This document shows, piece by piece, positions 1 to 12,180 of a DNA stretch of 64,000 nt (position 1 is the first letter of the stretch; every line of letters begins with the position of its first letter). This DNA comes from Acanthopleura granulata. Taxonomy: Eukaryota > Mollusca > Polyplacophora > Chitonida > Chitonidae. Below the pieces are notes generated by a model. That model saw nothing but the letters and a program-made list of their open reading frames with translations, did no database searches and had not been told where the DNA came from. Where the stretch lies: assembly GCA_016165875.1 (NCBI GenBank), contig JABBOT010000002.1, forward strand, positions 40,867,073 through 40,931,072, given 5' to 3'. Made by a program: the position numbers and the translations under genes.

Positions 1-499
1 GTTAAGACCCCAAAACATAAAGTTTCTTACACATTTGTCACGGGCTCATGTTTTCACCGTTAACAGGCTTAGGGGTGCTCTTAAACAGACAGAGTTTGAG
101 GAAGTACTCAAAATACTGGTAACAAGTGTGCTGAGATGAGACAATGATTTTCTGGTACCGCCCACTAACGCCTATATCTTATCGAGATTTTAACAATAAT
201 TATTTAAGAATATTACAGTCGATATAAATAACGATCGAAAAACATATACATGAAAACATTGACTGGCCATCATGGAATAGAATATATAAGACTGCAGAAT
301 GGAGACTAAAAGCCGCGCAGCGACGACAACGTGATAGTTAGTAATACCCTCTTTATACAGGATGGCGACCATTGGACTTCCCTAAAACTGTCCAGATCGG
401 CTACGTCGTTCAAAGGGATTACACAGAATGTTGAGACATCGCCATGGACGCCAGAGTCGGCATAATTTTTTAACATGTTGCTCAAGGTGGCTCAAATGC
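1..499. other. No feature recognised
   Basis: A/T-rich sequence. Short open frames are present on both strands, but none has a recognisable motif or convincing splice borders. Confidence 0.5.
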
Positions 500-631
500 G
501 GCAGAAAGGAGGCACAAGCATCGCCGTGGAGAATGGATACACAATTGTCAGCCAATGGTCGACACGTAATATATGGGTTCTGTTGCAAACGTTACCGTCA
601 GTCTGGGCGATGCTTCTGCCTCCCTTTTGCC
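500..631. repeat. Imperfect inverted repeat, 26-bp arms
   Basis: The left arm (500-525) reads GGCAGAAAGGAGGCACAAGC and onward. The right arm (606-631) is its reverse complement with about three mismatches, and the spacer is about 80 bp. It lies 3' of the Harbinger transposase relic in that element's direction, so it could belong to the same element, but no matching partner was found on the far side. It could also be an independent foldback sequence. Confidence 0.5.
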
Positions 632-744
632 TCCCTTGTGTCCCCTTTGGCCGACCAGTAGCGTGCATTGAACGATGGCTTTGGAGACCCTTGTGCCGCC
701 ATTCGGCTACCACCTCAACCCTTAAGTCTCCCTTCTTTCTCCTT

Positions 745-1445
745 TTGAGCTACTTGCAGCACAGAGAAAACCCCTTGTAATTGTGGTAAAGACTGTCAGT
801 GTTGTGAGGACATAGCACTGGTACATGTTTGCCATCAATGGCACATTCCACCGGTTCTTAAAGTTAACTGCAACAGACTGCAGCTCTTAGGGGTTTCTTG
901 GACATTGGACAACATCATTCTTATACTCTGATCGAATTGCTCTGTAAACTTCTGCCAGAAAGATGAAGTTAGTGCTATGTGACACACCATTCTGTTACTG
1001 GAACCTAAAGCACTTGTATTAAGGGGCCCTAGGTTTACAGCTGGTTCCAGACTAGGCCCCGAGCTTGCTCTCCAGTTGATATTATGTTTCCGAATTCTTG
1101 GGCCAACCCTTTTCAGGGGTTCATTGAAAATCGCTGGCTCCATACGAAGGTAATGATAGAAGAACCCTTCATCTTGATTCGCAGTTCTTGCACAAGCTGG
1201 CTGTAGTCTCCGAATTTTCTGTCGTGTGTCAACCATGGGTGGATCCACTGGGTTCGCGGTCTCCTTCTTCTGTGCATCTTCATCCTTCTTCTGAGGAGAT
1301 CAATGGCCATCAGTGCTTCTTGACCTTGTAAGATGGTAGTATGCAAGATGAATTGGTTGTTCATCACAAATTCACTAACTTTTGGAGATGTTCTCAAGAT
1401 CGCTGCTAGGATGAAACTGATAGAAAGGCGCCAAAATCTGGGCAT
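745..1445 (-). mobile_element. PIF/Harbinger transposase relic (HARBI1-like), frameshifted
   Basis: Translated on the minus strand, this matches the DDE transposase of PIF/Harbinger DNA transposons. An N-terminal arginine cluster and RTQWIHPWL lead into a segment like the family's RRWWVRPWL...F..Y..L..ELR block. Next come the hallmark FFYHYLRMEPAIFNEPLKRV (about 1195-1136) and VGPRIRKH. Further on is AIDGKHVPVLCPHN with LYHNYKGF (about 840-775), the region holding the first catalytic aspartate. The reading frame breaks near 1185 (between ELRIK and DEGFF) and again before AIDGKHV, and the frame ends in a stop soon after YKGF. The second aspartate and the glutamate of the catalytic triad are missing. 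It is therefore a dead, 3'-truncated copy. The family is recognised from motifs only. Confidence 0.8.
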
Positions 1446-1745
1446 ACATAGGTTGCAAAGCAGTCGCCAGGGGTGGCCAAAACAATGCTCAAGGGTCGCC
1501 TAGTAGGCAGGAGCCTGTCGGAATGGTCGACCGGTGATCGCCTTTAGTTGCCCTTGGTCGCTGATGATGACACAGAAGCACCACAGAGGATGCTCGCAGA
1601 TTGCCCAAACATTGCTCGGGAATCGCCTGTGTTGCATATAATCGTGTTGGTCACCGTACGTTGCATATGGCCAACGTGGCCAGGGGGAGGGGGGCTACAG
1701 GCAAGTGGCACAGTAGACGCACAGGTTGCCCGTCGCTTGACATAA
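1446..1745 (-). mobile_element. Possible 5' non-coding flank of the Harbinger relic
   Basis: This is a GC-richer stretch with many dispersed GGTCGCC / GGCGATC words, unlike the A/T-rich DNA on either side. It lies directly upstream of the transposase relic in that gene's direction. Such repeated GTCGCC words occur in the subterminal parts of some Harbinger elements, so it may be the element's own 5' region. No terminal inverted repeat or target-site duplication could be fixed by eye. Confidence 0.3.
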
Positions 1746-3315
1746 AAATGCCGGGAGATTGCAGTTTTGGTGGTTCAAGGGAGGTACAAGTTACAAGAAA
1801 CAGCATTTAGGAGACCACTGAACGTTCCAGCCATTTCTTTTTCTTTTTTTATTTTTTGGTCTCTCATAGGTGGTACAAAGATCACACAAACCTGTGTAAT
1901 GGGGGCTTTAGTCACACGCGATCGATGAAATACTGTCTATTTTTTATTTTAGGCTGGTGACTTCTCTTTCTGGTAGATAGCTAGCTTTGATCCCATTTAG
2001 TGTATGCTATAGAAGTTGAACATAGGTGTCGAATACATTCGAATACCAACTGTCAACTAAAATGAGGGTTCTGGGTCAATAATCGCAAGAACAGTTTCCA
2101 AAAACGACAACTAACACAAAGCACCAGAGAACTAAGAAAATATATAAAATATAAAAAATAGAATGGATTCATGCAAAGAGAAGCAGTCAGCAGTGTTCAA
2201 TGATGAAAAGACGTAATGCATGTTCTAGGCGTATGAATAAAATCATTTTCCGAATTGTGTACCATTTAATATATATGATGTAGATTCATGTAGATGAAAT
2301 ATGTATCTCAGTTGCCCTTTAATTGCAACTGTTCATATATCCAGCGTGGCGCTGACAAGCAATACGATGAACATACGGCAAATATTGGGACACAAAAATT
2401 TGTGAATTTGACTTTTGACCACAGCTAAAGCCATTTTTTACTCTCACTTGGCACTAACATTTTTTAAATTATAATATTAAAATATTACGCCGACAAAGAC
2501 TTTTATATGTACAAAGTGTCACCGATTTGCCATTAGTTCATGTAACTGTTTGGAAGATTTCTTGACACAAACATTGACATGGTTATAACACAGCAATCAC
2601 ATGCGGTTGCCGAGGACCAACGCCCACTTGAAAACCTCACCTCAGGGATTAATTGTTATTCCTTCGCTCTTAACAACTAAAAACGCGTTGGAACTCATGA
2701 CATTGTGCCCTGACGGAGAAACAGATGAATAAGAACGAAGCTATCAATTCCCACCCAAGCCCCTCTCCGAGAGTTGACTGCGCCTCTGTTCCACTAATTC
2801 AGATAGATCGGCCGATTGTCGATGGTTGACCTCCACCACTGTCACTTACAGCGCGGTAATAGCTCATGGCGGCTTTACAAAGGAGGGTGTCGATAACACG
2901 ACCAGAGACCATCTGGCAACAAATTAACCTCTGAGCTGGTCGCACCTACGTATTTTGTTCTGCATCCCTTTACCAATGTTAATTTTCTAAGTATTGTAGG
3001 TAGCTTCCGGGTTTAGCCAGCTATCCAAATCTGTTGACTGATCAGAGAGACATTGCAGCCACCACGTGGTCAGTTATATATTTCAAGTCGTGGTAACACC
3101 GGTAAAAGAGTAAAGCTGTATCTAATGATATCTCCTCGACGATAATAACACCATCAACCTGGTGTTAATTCCGTGTTAAGCATATCTGAAATAACAGTAG
3201 CATTGTTACAGATGTGAATTAAGCTCAAGTCTTGTACATGACTGCTCAATAGCTGCTCATTTCCAAGGCAACTCTGTATATAGGTGTAATCTTTCCTCTA
3301 GTATACCTTTCAACA
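1746..3315. other. No feature recognised
   Basis: Unique-looking A/T-rich sequence. I see no motif-bearing open frame and no repeat with clear periodicity. Confidence 0.5.
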
Positions 3316-3665
3316 TAGCGTTAATCAGGCTCTAAGCTTAACATAATCACAGCTTTGGATTTGTCCTAATCCTCTGTCGCAATGACCATAGCCTTGACTA
3401 AGCTCTACGCTTAACCGCCACGATCACTTTGACTCAGCCCTACACTTAACCGCCACGATCACGACTTTGACTCAGCTCTAAGCTTAACCGCCATGAAAAC
3501 AGCCGTCACCCAGCTCTGAGCTTATAACGGCCACGATGACAGCCTGACACTAAACTTAACCGCCACGATGACAGCCTTGATTGAGCTCTGAGCTTAACCG
3601 CCACGATGACAGCCTTCACCCAGTTCTAAGCTTAACCATCGTGATCACAGCCTTGACTCAGCTCA
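3316..3665. repeat. Tandem repeat, ~38-bp unit, about 9 diverged copies
   Basis: The unit is recognisable by CTTAACCGCCACGATGACAG followed by CCTTGACTCAGCTCTAAG. Copies differ by substitutions and small indels. The first (about 3320) and last (about 3650) are the most diverged. It lies downstream of the transmembrane exon in that gene's direction. Confidence 0.8.
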
Positions 3666-4648
3666 TCTTTGAACTTGTTCCTTCTCATAGCAGCTATGAC
3701 ACTAACTTCAGACTGGTGTTCTCTTCGTGCTGTTTCAGGGCTGATTTATCATTACGGAGCCTATTTTAACAGAGGTTAATGATTTGCTCAGTCCTACTTT
3801 ACGACGGATTAGTGATTTACTAGGATGCTAATGGACCTTAAGACTTCCTTCCCGAATCCCCGACGATCTTGTGGATGGTAGTCCAGATCTGCTGATCTAC
3901 GCCGTATATTCTAAGCCATTCTAAGCGCGTTCCTCATCCGCTGTGATCGAGTGAAAGTACATGTATACCGTATACAGAGAACTAGATACAAAGATATTTG
4001 GGAAAGACAATGATGAGCATCCCCCCCCCCTCCTCACCCCAACTTCCCCAACGTCGGAAATCATCTTTTTCAAAGTGAAATAGTTGTGTTCTCTAGGCGA
4101 TAAGAACAGAAAAGCTGTTCTGCCAAGTCAAGTTCTGTCACATCAGATGTCGCCAACATCACAACCAGATTTTAATACAATAAAATGTCTCCTTCTTAAG
4201 TCTGTTCTATTATAACGTAGAAGTGACCTAAGTAGATCGCATGGGATTTGGGAGTATCTCACATCTAACATTTGATCTTCCTTACAGAGTACACCAACTT
4301 AGAATTCAAAGACAAATCTTACGATTTCAACCATTTTTTGGCCATCATGTCCAATGTAGGGCATTTTAAAGCCCCTTGACATTTGTTTAATTCAAAACAA
4401 CCCCTGCACAGCATGCTAAAGATATTAAATGCAGATATACACATTTTTGATTACGTGTCCCCATCCATCTATATTAGAAAAAGACGACCCTGGACGTTAT
4501 AGTCTGACAAATCAGTTTTCAGCTAAATGCTTGTGGCGATTCGAGAGTAGTCAGCGGCACGCGAGTACCCAGAGACCAGTGGAGATCTAGCTACGATTTG
4601 GACCCGGTGACACGAGAGACTGAGTAATGTTAGGGCACATTGGCTTAC
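3666..4648. other. No gene recognised; short C-run at 4021-4030
   Basis: This lies directly downstream of the transmembrane exon on the minus strand, so it is probably intron. No acceptor plus coding segment could be defended. Confidence 0.45.
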
Positions 4649-4826
4649 CTGACTGGCGCCAGAGAGGCTGTCTCCGTGTGAGTAATGGTGTTGTACTCTC
4701 CACCCATCTGCTCGTAACTCATGGACTTAGCTCGCTTTAGGCGGTACCGCCTGAGGAGAAGGTAGAAGCCCAGTAAGAGGAGAATGACAGCTACCAGACA
4801 TCCGGCAGTCAACCCAATCATGAGAC
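4649..4826 (-). CDS. Transmembrane exon of an unidentified single-pass membrane protein
   Basis: This is an internal exon on the minus strand. A pyrimidine-rich TTTTGTGTTCAG acceptor ends at 4827, and the donor GTAAGCC starts at 4648. The 178 bp give 58 whole codons with two bases before and two after. The translation begins with a hydrophobic span of about 23 residues, LMIGLTAGCLVAVILLLLGF and YLLL. A basic stop-transfer stretch RRYRLKRAK follows, then a polar tail containing SYEQMGGEYNTITHTETA. The positive charges after the span predict that this tail is cytoplasmic. Phase fits the start exon at 38073-38133 exactly, restoring a glycine codon. I do not recognise the family. Synaptotagmins have a similar short-N-terminus plus span layout, but there is no C2 domain on this strand. 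Downstream exons must lie left of the window or be too small to see. Confidence 0.55.
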
Positions 4827-4914
4827 CTGAACACAAAATGGACATTTCGTTAGCAGATATCTCAGACAGCACCTTATTCTACGGTGTGACTTACGGGGAA
4901 ATAGTATACGTGGG

Positions 4915-5185
4915 TCTACCGGTACACTTATTCAAGTCCATCCATAGTAAACCTCCCACTGAGATGTGAGTCATGGAAATATAACATGCACTCAGTCAAG
5001 ATGTTTTTCATTCACAGCAAACTTCATACTGAGAAGTGAATCATGGAGAAATAGCATACACTTTGTCGAGATGTTCCATGGATAACCTCATACTAAAGTG
5101 TGAATCATGGAGAAATAACATATACTTTGTCAAGATGTTTCATGGATAACCTCATACTAAAGTGCGAATCACGGGAGAGTATCAC
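4915..5185. repeat. Tandem repeat, 64-bp unit, about 4 copies
   Basis: The unit contains GTGAATCATGGAGAAATA, then CTTTGTC.AGATGTT.CATGG. Copies are spaced 64 bp apart at about 5041, 5105 and 5169, with a more diverged copy at about 4970. The array starts just upstream of the transmembrane exon, inside its presumed preceding intron. Confidence 0.8.
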
Positions 5186-5450
5186 ATACAATGAGTTTGA
5201 ACTTTGGAATAAACACAAATGATGATGCCTTGATGATAACTCTGACGGTAGTTATTGACCATTTTTTAACGTTCAGTCACAATATCAACTGTCAGAATAC
5301 TACGCATTGAATAATACAATTGTTCACTAAAGTTTCAGTACGATATAGGTGATTTTTGTTTTCTGTAGGAGGCGTGTTTACTAAAATCCGATTTAAATAT
5401 TGTACAATTCTTCACATAGTGATTTCAATGGTTGCCCAGGATTAACGGTA
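5186..5450. other. No feature recognised
   Basis: A/T-rich spacer between the 64-bp array and a SINE. Confidence 0.5.
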
Positions 5451-5720
5451 TTTATTTATTTTTTGGTCTACTTGATTGGCGTTTTATGCCGTAATCAAGA
5501 ATATTCTACTTATACAACGGTGGTCAGCATTATGGTGGGAGGAAACCGGAGAGAGCCCCTGGGAAACCCAAGAATATCCGCAGGCTGCTGGCAGACCTTC
5601 ACACATAAGGCCGGAAAGGAAACCAGCTTGAAATGGATTTGAACTCACACCGACCGCATTGGTGAGAGACACCGGCGTCATTACGCCGCGCTGGGGCGCT
5701 AATTATCTCGGCCACGGAGG
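5451..5720 (-). mobile_element. tRNA-derived SINE, near full length
   Basis: Read on the minus strand, the element starts near 5720. It has a tRNA-type A box (TGGCCGAGATAATTAGCGC), then a B box (GTGAGTTCAAATCC, about 5651-5635). A body passes through CCTGCGGATATTC and TTTCCTCCCACCATAATGCT. The conserved 3' domain follows (TTGTATAAGTAGAATATTC, ACGGCATAAAACGCCAATCA), with an AAATAAATAAAT tail ending near 5451. This is the most complete copy of the family in the window. A- and B-box spacing is right for a polymerase III promoter. Slight decay, such as TAGAATATT for TGAAATATT, shows it is not recent. Confidence 0.85.
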
Positions 5721-8700
5721 ATCCAGGATCAACGGTAGATATCTATTGCTACCAATACACCTTTCGCCATCTACCATATTTTGGAGAAAGTGCTTAGCTC
5801 AACAGGTACATTTCTCTGGCTATTTTTGTGTATGTTTACGCTATTTAAATTTCAAGCTTTTTTGTCACTAAGACGTGTACATCTTATGGGAGATTTAATC
5901 CTTAACTATATGAAAGTTGGTGATTTGAACAGAAAAGATTTGATACCAAATAAAGTCTCGTTTATACTGACTGGAATTAGCCTACCTTTGTGAGCACGAC
6001 CTCTGCCTTAATTATAAGGTATAAGGCATGATAGTGAATTATTATCTGAATTATCACCTTCTATAAGTATTAATTTGTACATGCAGCAGCGGTTGCTGCT
6101 ATTCTAATGTTAACCGTTATCTAAGAATTTCTAATCTTCTAGGTGTTTTTACAGAGTGTGCTCGATAGACTTCGTACATGTCTGACAGTGGCTGGCCAAT
6201 ATTCAAACAAAGCCCTTTAAATATGTTTTCCGCTCTTGTCGGTATTCAGAAAGAAGAAGGAAAAACGATCCATATCTGTAAGTTGGCTGTGATCTACATA
6301 ATAAATCCCCAGAGGATTTCTGTGGAGAGGTCAAGATAACCTACTGTGAGCACTCCCATATCGCATCAACAGTGAATGGGGAATGAGACTAAAATTGCCA
6401 ATTTATAGAGAAGTAAGTTTGAATCCGTTCTGATTAGTGTTAATACGCAAACAACCACGAGCAGCGTGCTTATCACGCTTTTAGTGTATCGCAATGAGAC
6501 CAAGAGTGTATCTTGTGTTCGCTCATTGCAATCTGTAGCTTCGTTAATGACATGATAACGTACAAATACGCTGGTATCAGTGATCTCCTCATGTAGTTTT
6601 TAATCAACTGTCTCGTTGTTCAAACGCCATATTAGTACAGGGCTACGTGGTAGAAGGCATGACACAAGTAGTTCTGACCCTTGTCATTAAGAACAATCAG
6701 GGAATATCATTAGCTCTCCCAGCCTCAGGCTACGGTGCTACACGATTTTGTCTAAAATACCAGGTAGTTGAAACTATTAATCTGTGTTTAATCTGAATTT
6801 ACTTTATTCAGGACAAATTTACAATGTGGTTTTAAAGGCGGTCCTTCGGGGAACCAGTGTATACATGTGTGAAAAGAGTGTATTTTGTTTTCCGGAAATG
6901 ATTGAATTTCCATTTTTTATTTGTTTTGGTCGCCAGTAAGGCCATTGACAGCGTCAATTGACAGCGACATTGTTCCAAAAACTAACTATCGAAGGCATTA
7001 CGCTACATATTGTTTATTCATTATATAAATCAAATCGAGTCCAACGATATCAACCCTCTTTGCAGCTTCGAATGAGCTAAGGTCGGCATTTTTTTTTACC
7101 CGCGCTTTTCTTTTTTCCTGATCTTGAGTTATCTGTAACGGGCTGATTTTAACATTGCCGAGGTATCTCTTACTACAAACGGACGATTTACGTGCATTGT
7201 GGCTATGTGCTGGGCCAGTTGCCGAATGTCTGTTCTATGTAGTTTATAGTTTTTGACCTTCGGACATCATCATCAGCTGATCAAAAATCAAGCCAAGACG
7301 TGTTAACAGTAATAGGAGAGATGTGAAAAAAGCAACAACAGATATTTCAGCTTTTAAAGAACCGATTTAGAGGTAGTGTTTCTAGGCACAGTCTCGTTGA
7401 AGATCAGAGAAACTTGTCAGTGGATAGGATGACTTCATGATTGCAGTTATTATTCATACAGTACAGCGAAATGTTGGAAATCTTTATCATATGAATACTA
7501 TTTTCACTGAAATCAAATAACAGTTATCAGGTAAACAAAACGAGATGTTGTTTATTTTGTGCAGAAAAATAATATTTCTTCTAACTATCTTAACGCATAA
7601 ACCTTGTTTTCGTAGAAGCCGTCAGGATGCACCCTTGACGCCACTGTCCCATAGGTTATGCTTCAATCTTTCTCTCAGTCAATATTTATTATGCTTAAAA
7701 TTCACTGTGCCATATCCCAAGTGACCTCCCCTCACTCCCTAAAGAGGAACTAGAATTAAGCAAATTGATGGGAAAGTTTATATGAATCAGAGTTTTAAAT
7801 CTTCTTGAGCTGCGCTGAAGCAATTTTTCCGAAATTCCCAATGCCGTAGTAAATGCTTTCTTAAATTAATTCCGTGATGTGATGCGTGAACAACAAATAA
7901 CTTCAGCGAATCAAATATGCATAGTTCCGTTTACTCTTGGACAAGAGTTGCCTGGTGCAGGGACATCTCGGGACTTGCTGTCATCCCATCTTAATCGTAC
8001 CTTGCTGTCTTCCTGTCATTAATATTATGAATTCAATGCATGTGGTTCGTGTACACCTCTTGGAATTGCACACTGAGGAGGACAATGGTATCCCAGCACT
8101 GTATCCCTCATACAGAAAGTGTTCATCTTTTGCAAGATGCGTGTGTTTGTTTTCTAGGAATCATCTCAAACCGCCTGTCCTTCTTCCCCTAACCTCTCTA
8201 CACCCCCCCCCCCCCCGAAAGAGTCCCTGACAGTCCTGCTGACGGCCCACAGACAGCTCGGCTCAAACATCTTGATTAAATCCGTCAATTCCACCTGGAC
8301 GTCTCTCTGCGGACTGACAAGCACACATCGGTCTTTTCAACCCGCTCCTGTTGAGGGCGTATGTATGTATTTCAGCATGGACGACTGAGTATTGCTCTGT
8401 CACTCACAAATCATCCTTCTTAGAAGCACACTCTCCTTAATCAATTCGACAAAACTAAAACACTAACAACACCCAACAACGTTTACCGTTCATATTTCTA
8501 GAAAAGAAGTATACATCACCAACAGATCAATGACACTTGCATGCCAATAGTTTGCCAATTGCAAGAAAGGCATGTATCTGTCTCACAGGCTGATCTGGAT
8601 AGCGAACTTAACCCCCGTAGTAATCAATATTTACATGGCGGGTCCATTCATGTGCGCATTGAAATCAAGGGGAGCAAACTTCGGATTTTTGTATGACATA

Positions 8701-9627
8701 CTGGACGTTGTCACCCTTGATACACAATGGTTGTCTGGAAGTGGTCATGAAGTTCACAATGTTCTGAATACAAATGCATAAATTCTGATAATATAAAGAT
8801 AAAAGTAAACGCCACTTGATATCACTGATGCAATACCCCATGTTTTTATTCACAACTTGTTAAAAAAAAATTGGTAAAATGCACTTGAGGTGCACAACAA
8901 ATGTGAAGATAGCTGATCCAAGCGACGTGTTCGCATTGTTGTGTGAGAAGCATTGACATTATGTGGGGAGACTATTTCTTTTTTTAATATTACATCAGAT
9001 ATACGCACTGCCCTCGGTAAACATTTGTTGACATAACTGCGCTTTCGTAACCGCGTTCATTCGGTGCACAAATTTCATGCCAGATGGTGAAGTGCCTGAT
9101 GGTGACAAATTGCTCTAGTGTCAGGAAAACCGGAAGAGCCAAACTATGACGACTCGTGTAAACCCTTCAGACCTACCCTGTAGAGCCACTATTGTTGAAT
9201 GACAAATGTTGCCGTAGACAGTCTGACAGAGTGCTCGCATGGGCCGTCGGACGAGTTCACCGTTACATTCTATGCTATCTATGCGCACAGGCAGAAAATA
9301 AATTTATTTTTGCCTTACATTTGTTTTCCATTTCACTATTATTTTGAGTCTATCAGTGAATGTTAAATGTTTCCGGCATCGCGGACAGCGTTCTTTATTA
9401 TATTTCAGCCCGGCTTCTTTGTGCATTCTGTGCAGACTCAATTCGGTCACATGATTAGTCCCCAGACAATGATAGCCACCCGCGGGTCGGATAAAACCTA
9501 AAAGCTGCCATTTAGGGAAATTTAGCCACGACGACTGCGTTTTTGTCTCGTCTGGTAATGACGTGACAGAAAGAGGATTGAGTCATTCGGACAATTAAAT
9601 TCCGCAGCTTTATTGTCAGTGACCGAT
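5721..9627. other. No gene recognised
   Basis: Nearly 4 kb of A/T-rich, apparently unique sequence within the presumed long intron of the minus-strand membrane-protein gene. A C-run lies at about 8202-8216. Short open frames have no motifs. Confidence 0.45.
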
Positions 9628-10375
9628 GGGAGCCTATGTCATCATAGGCATGACGTACGTACATGTCTACTGAGTTTTACCTTTTATTATACTAATTTTA
9701 CTATGGCACTACAGACACCATGTGGTTCCCAGTTTCTGCTGCAAAAAAGTATATTCCATCCTAGGCGTCATGAACAGTCCAAACGTCATCCTAGACACCT
9801 TGTGCAGGCCAAAGTATAGGCCTACGCCATTTTATGCATCACATACAAGTCAGTCTATGCCATCCACTATGTCTTGTGCACACCAAAACTCATTCCATGC
9901 CACGCGCCATATAAAGACAAGTGGCCGAACTATCCTAGACGACAGGTAAAAGCCAAAGCATTTGTCATCTTATTTATAAATCCAGGTCACCTTGTCATTT
10001 CCACCCGAGACTATTTCATCTTGTAGACGCAACCAGGACCGGGTAAGGTCTAGGTATTGGTAGGCATCTAGTAAAGGCCACATTATATGCCACCCTTTAC
10101 CTACTGACCAAGCCAACCTAAGCTTCCTAGGTACAAGTCAGATTCTATGTCATTCTAGGTGACCTGTCATCTCAAGCGAATTCTGCGGGCTTAAAAATAT
10201 GCCAGTCCATAGTCCATATACAGTCCATAGTCAGTGCAATGCTAGGTGCCCTCAACTGGCCGATGTCTATGTCATCCTGAAGGTGCCATACAGAGGCCAG
10301 AGCCTATGCCATCCAAGACGTACTGAGCCTAGTCCAAACCCTATGCCACCTGAGGCGTGTCTCTTTAGTACCGGA
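9628..10375. repeat. Strongly diverged tandem repeat (~35-45 bp units)
   Basis: Recurring words are CCTATGCCATCCTAGGCG, GTGCAGGCCAAAG and CAGTCCA, in a consistent order. Examples lie near 9640, 9755, 9790, 9855, 9930, 10145 and 10300. Indels are frequent, so the period drifts. It looks like an old minisatellite that is decaying. Open frames across it are not gene-like. Confidence 0.55.
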
Positions 10376-11365
10376 ATCTATTACCCCAGCCTTAATGAAC
10401 TGACCAGGGTACCACAGCAGATGAGGGTAGCGCCTCCCGTAAAAAGCTGTTTAGCCGTGGCTTCTGATAATGTCGTGTTCCATGGAATTGTTGACAAAGG
10501 AAGCCCTTGGTGTGAATGTATAGTTATTGCACATTACAGCCATTTTTATTTAAAAATAGCAGATTTAAAGCGTCTTAAAGTGGTACTTTTTACAAAACAG
10601 TAAATGACCAGACCTAATATTAACAATGATTATAATAAAAACGAAATGGCTGCACTGATTACAAATTGTTAGGATAAAACAGATTTCGATTTTAGGGTTA
10701 GCTTTAAGTCGTCAAAAAGACTGGCAGATTGCAACAGTTTAACGACCGTTAATCACAAGCTCAGCCAAGCGTTAACTCGTTCAAGCCATTACCACTACTG
10801 AAGCTGGCTGACCTTTGTCAAAACCGGAGGTGTTTGGTCCAACAAACCTGGAGAATCCGAGGTAGGCCTGCGTGTGACGCTTTGGGCCATTAGCCAATCC
10901 ATGGCTTAATCACCTTACGATTCATCAATTCGGCCTACAAGTATGATTGGATGGCCCGTTGACATGCCTGACAGAATAAATACACAGCCAAGATCGAAGG
11001 CACCGAAGCCTTTTTTGATACGTATGTGAGAGCCCCAAACACCCTGAAATATTGTCATAATGCTGGCACCTTCACTTCACACTTGCTTTCTTTCTTTCTT
11101 TTTACATGAAACGCAGTTAAAAAAAATTGGTAGACTCACAAACCGAACACAAACACGTTAAAAATATATAGGCTGTATTTAAAAACACGTCCATTCACTC
11201 CCGACAATATTTTTAAGAACATGTCGCCTCATCTTCTTGTATTTCCCCAGTGACATGTTTACGCTACAATTAGGGCTAATGAGTCTCTCAAAAAATACTA
11301 CACATGGTACACACCCTCCACAGCGGCAAACACGATCCAGACATTCCTCACGCCAGGTAAACTCA
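10376..11365. other. No feature recognised
   Basis: Apparently unique A/T-rich sequence. Confidence 0.5.
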
Positions 11366-11746
11366 CTCACCTAGCGACATCTAACACGGTAGGTACGAAT
11401 CACAAAACCCTCACACCTGACATACACACCCCCATAGCAGCGACATCCATACGACAGGTACGACTCACAAAGCAATCACTTGAGGTGCACACACCTACAC
11501 CAGCGAAAGGTATCACGGCAGGTACGACTCACCTGGTACACATATGCCTAAGGCAGGGACAACTCACAAAACCCTCACACCTGATACACCCACACACCTG
11601 CAGCAGTGACATATAACACGGCAGGTACGACTCACACAGCCGCCTCAGCTAGTACACTACGGCAGAGACATCTAACACGGCAGGTAAAACTCACAAAACC
11701 CTCACACTTTGTACACCCACACAGCTACAGCATCGACATCTAACAC

Positions 11747-11830
11747 GGTTTCCTCCCACCATAATGCTGACCTCCGTCGTATAAGTGCAATATTCTTGAG
11801 TGAAACACGAATCAAATAAATAAATAAAAA
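11747..11830 (+). mobile_element. SINE 3' fragment inside the ~65-bp array
   Basis: Only the end of the SINE is present: TTTCCTCCCACCATAATGCT, then CGTCGTATAAGTGCAATATT, CACGAATCAAATAAATAAAT and an A-rich tail. The tRNA-like head is absent, as expected of a 5'-truncated insertion or a fragment captured during array growth. Confidence 0.85.
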
Positions 11831-12036
11831 ATTCTAACAGGACAGGTGTGACACACAAAACCCTCACACCTGGTACACACACATCAACGGCAACGACATC
11901 TAACGCTGTTGGTACAACTCACAAAACCCTCACATCTGGCACACACACACCTACAGCAGCGACATATAACATGAGGGGTACAATATTCAAAAGCCTAACG
12001 CTTGATACATCCAAACACCTACAGCGGTGATAGAGG

Positions 12037-12100
12037 TGTGTGTACCAGGTGTGAGGGATGACAGGTATGACTCACAAAACCCTCACACCTGGTACACACA
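12037..12100. repeat. Perfect 20-bp inverted repeat within the array
   Basis: The 12037-12056 arm, TGTGTGTACCAGGTGTGAGG, is exactly reverse-complementary to 12081-12100, with a 24-bp loop. One arm is a reversed piece of the array unit. Confidence 0.85.
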
Positions 12101-12180
12101 TCCCTATAGCAGCGACCTCTAACACGGCGGGTACGACTCACAAAGCGCTCGCATCTGGTACACCGACACACACCTGCTTC

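Larger units (their letters stand above)
11366..12180. repeat. Tandem repeat, ~60-67-bp unit, interrupted by a SINE
   Basis: The unit runs through GCGACATCTAACACGG.AGGT, ACGACTCACAAAACCCTCAC, then ACCTGGTACACACAC and CTACAGCA. About 12 copies of varying length are seen. A SINE 3' end interrupts the array at 11747-11830. A reversed fragment of the unit at 12037-12056 forms a 20-bp inverted repeat with the next forward copy. Confidence 0.85.

Noticed and set aside
2630..2800. Possible minus-strand exon ending at a GTGAGG donor, downstream of the transmembrane exon
   Set aside because: All frames leading to that donor contain stops within a short distance.
4649..4826. Idea that the minus-strand transmembrane exon is the missing anchor of the plus-strand synaptotagmin, displaced by an inversion
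   Set aside because: Its two-base overhang does not match the one-base or zero-base start of either upstream synaptotagmin exon, and it already fits the start exon at 38.1 kb on its own strand.
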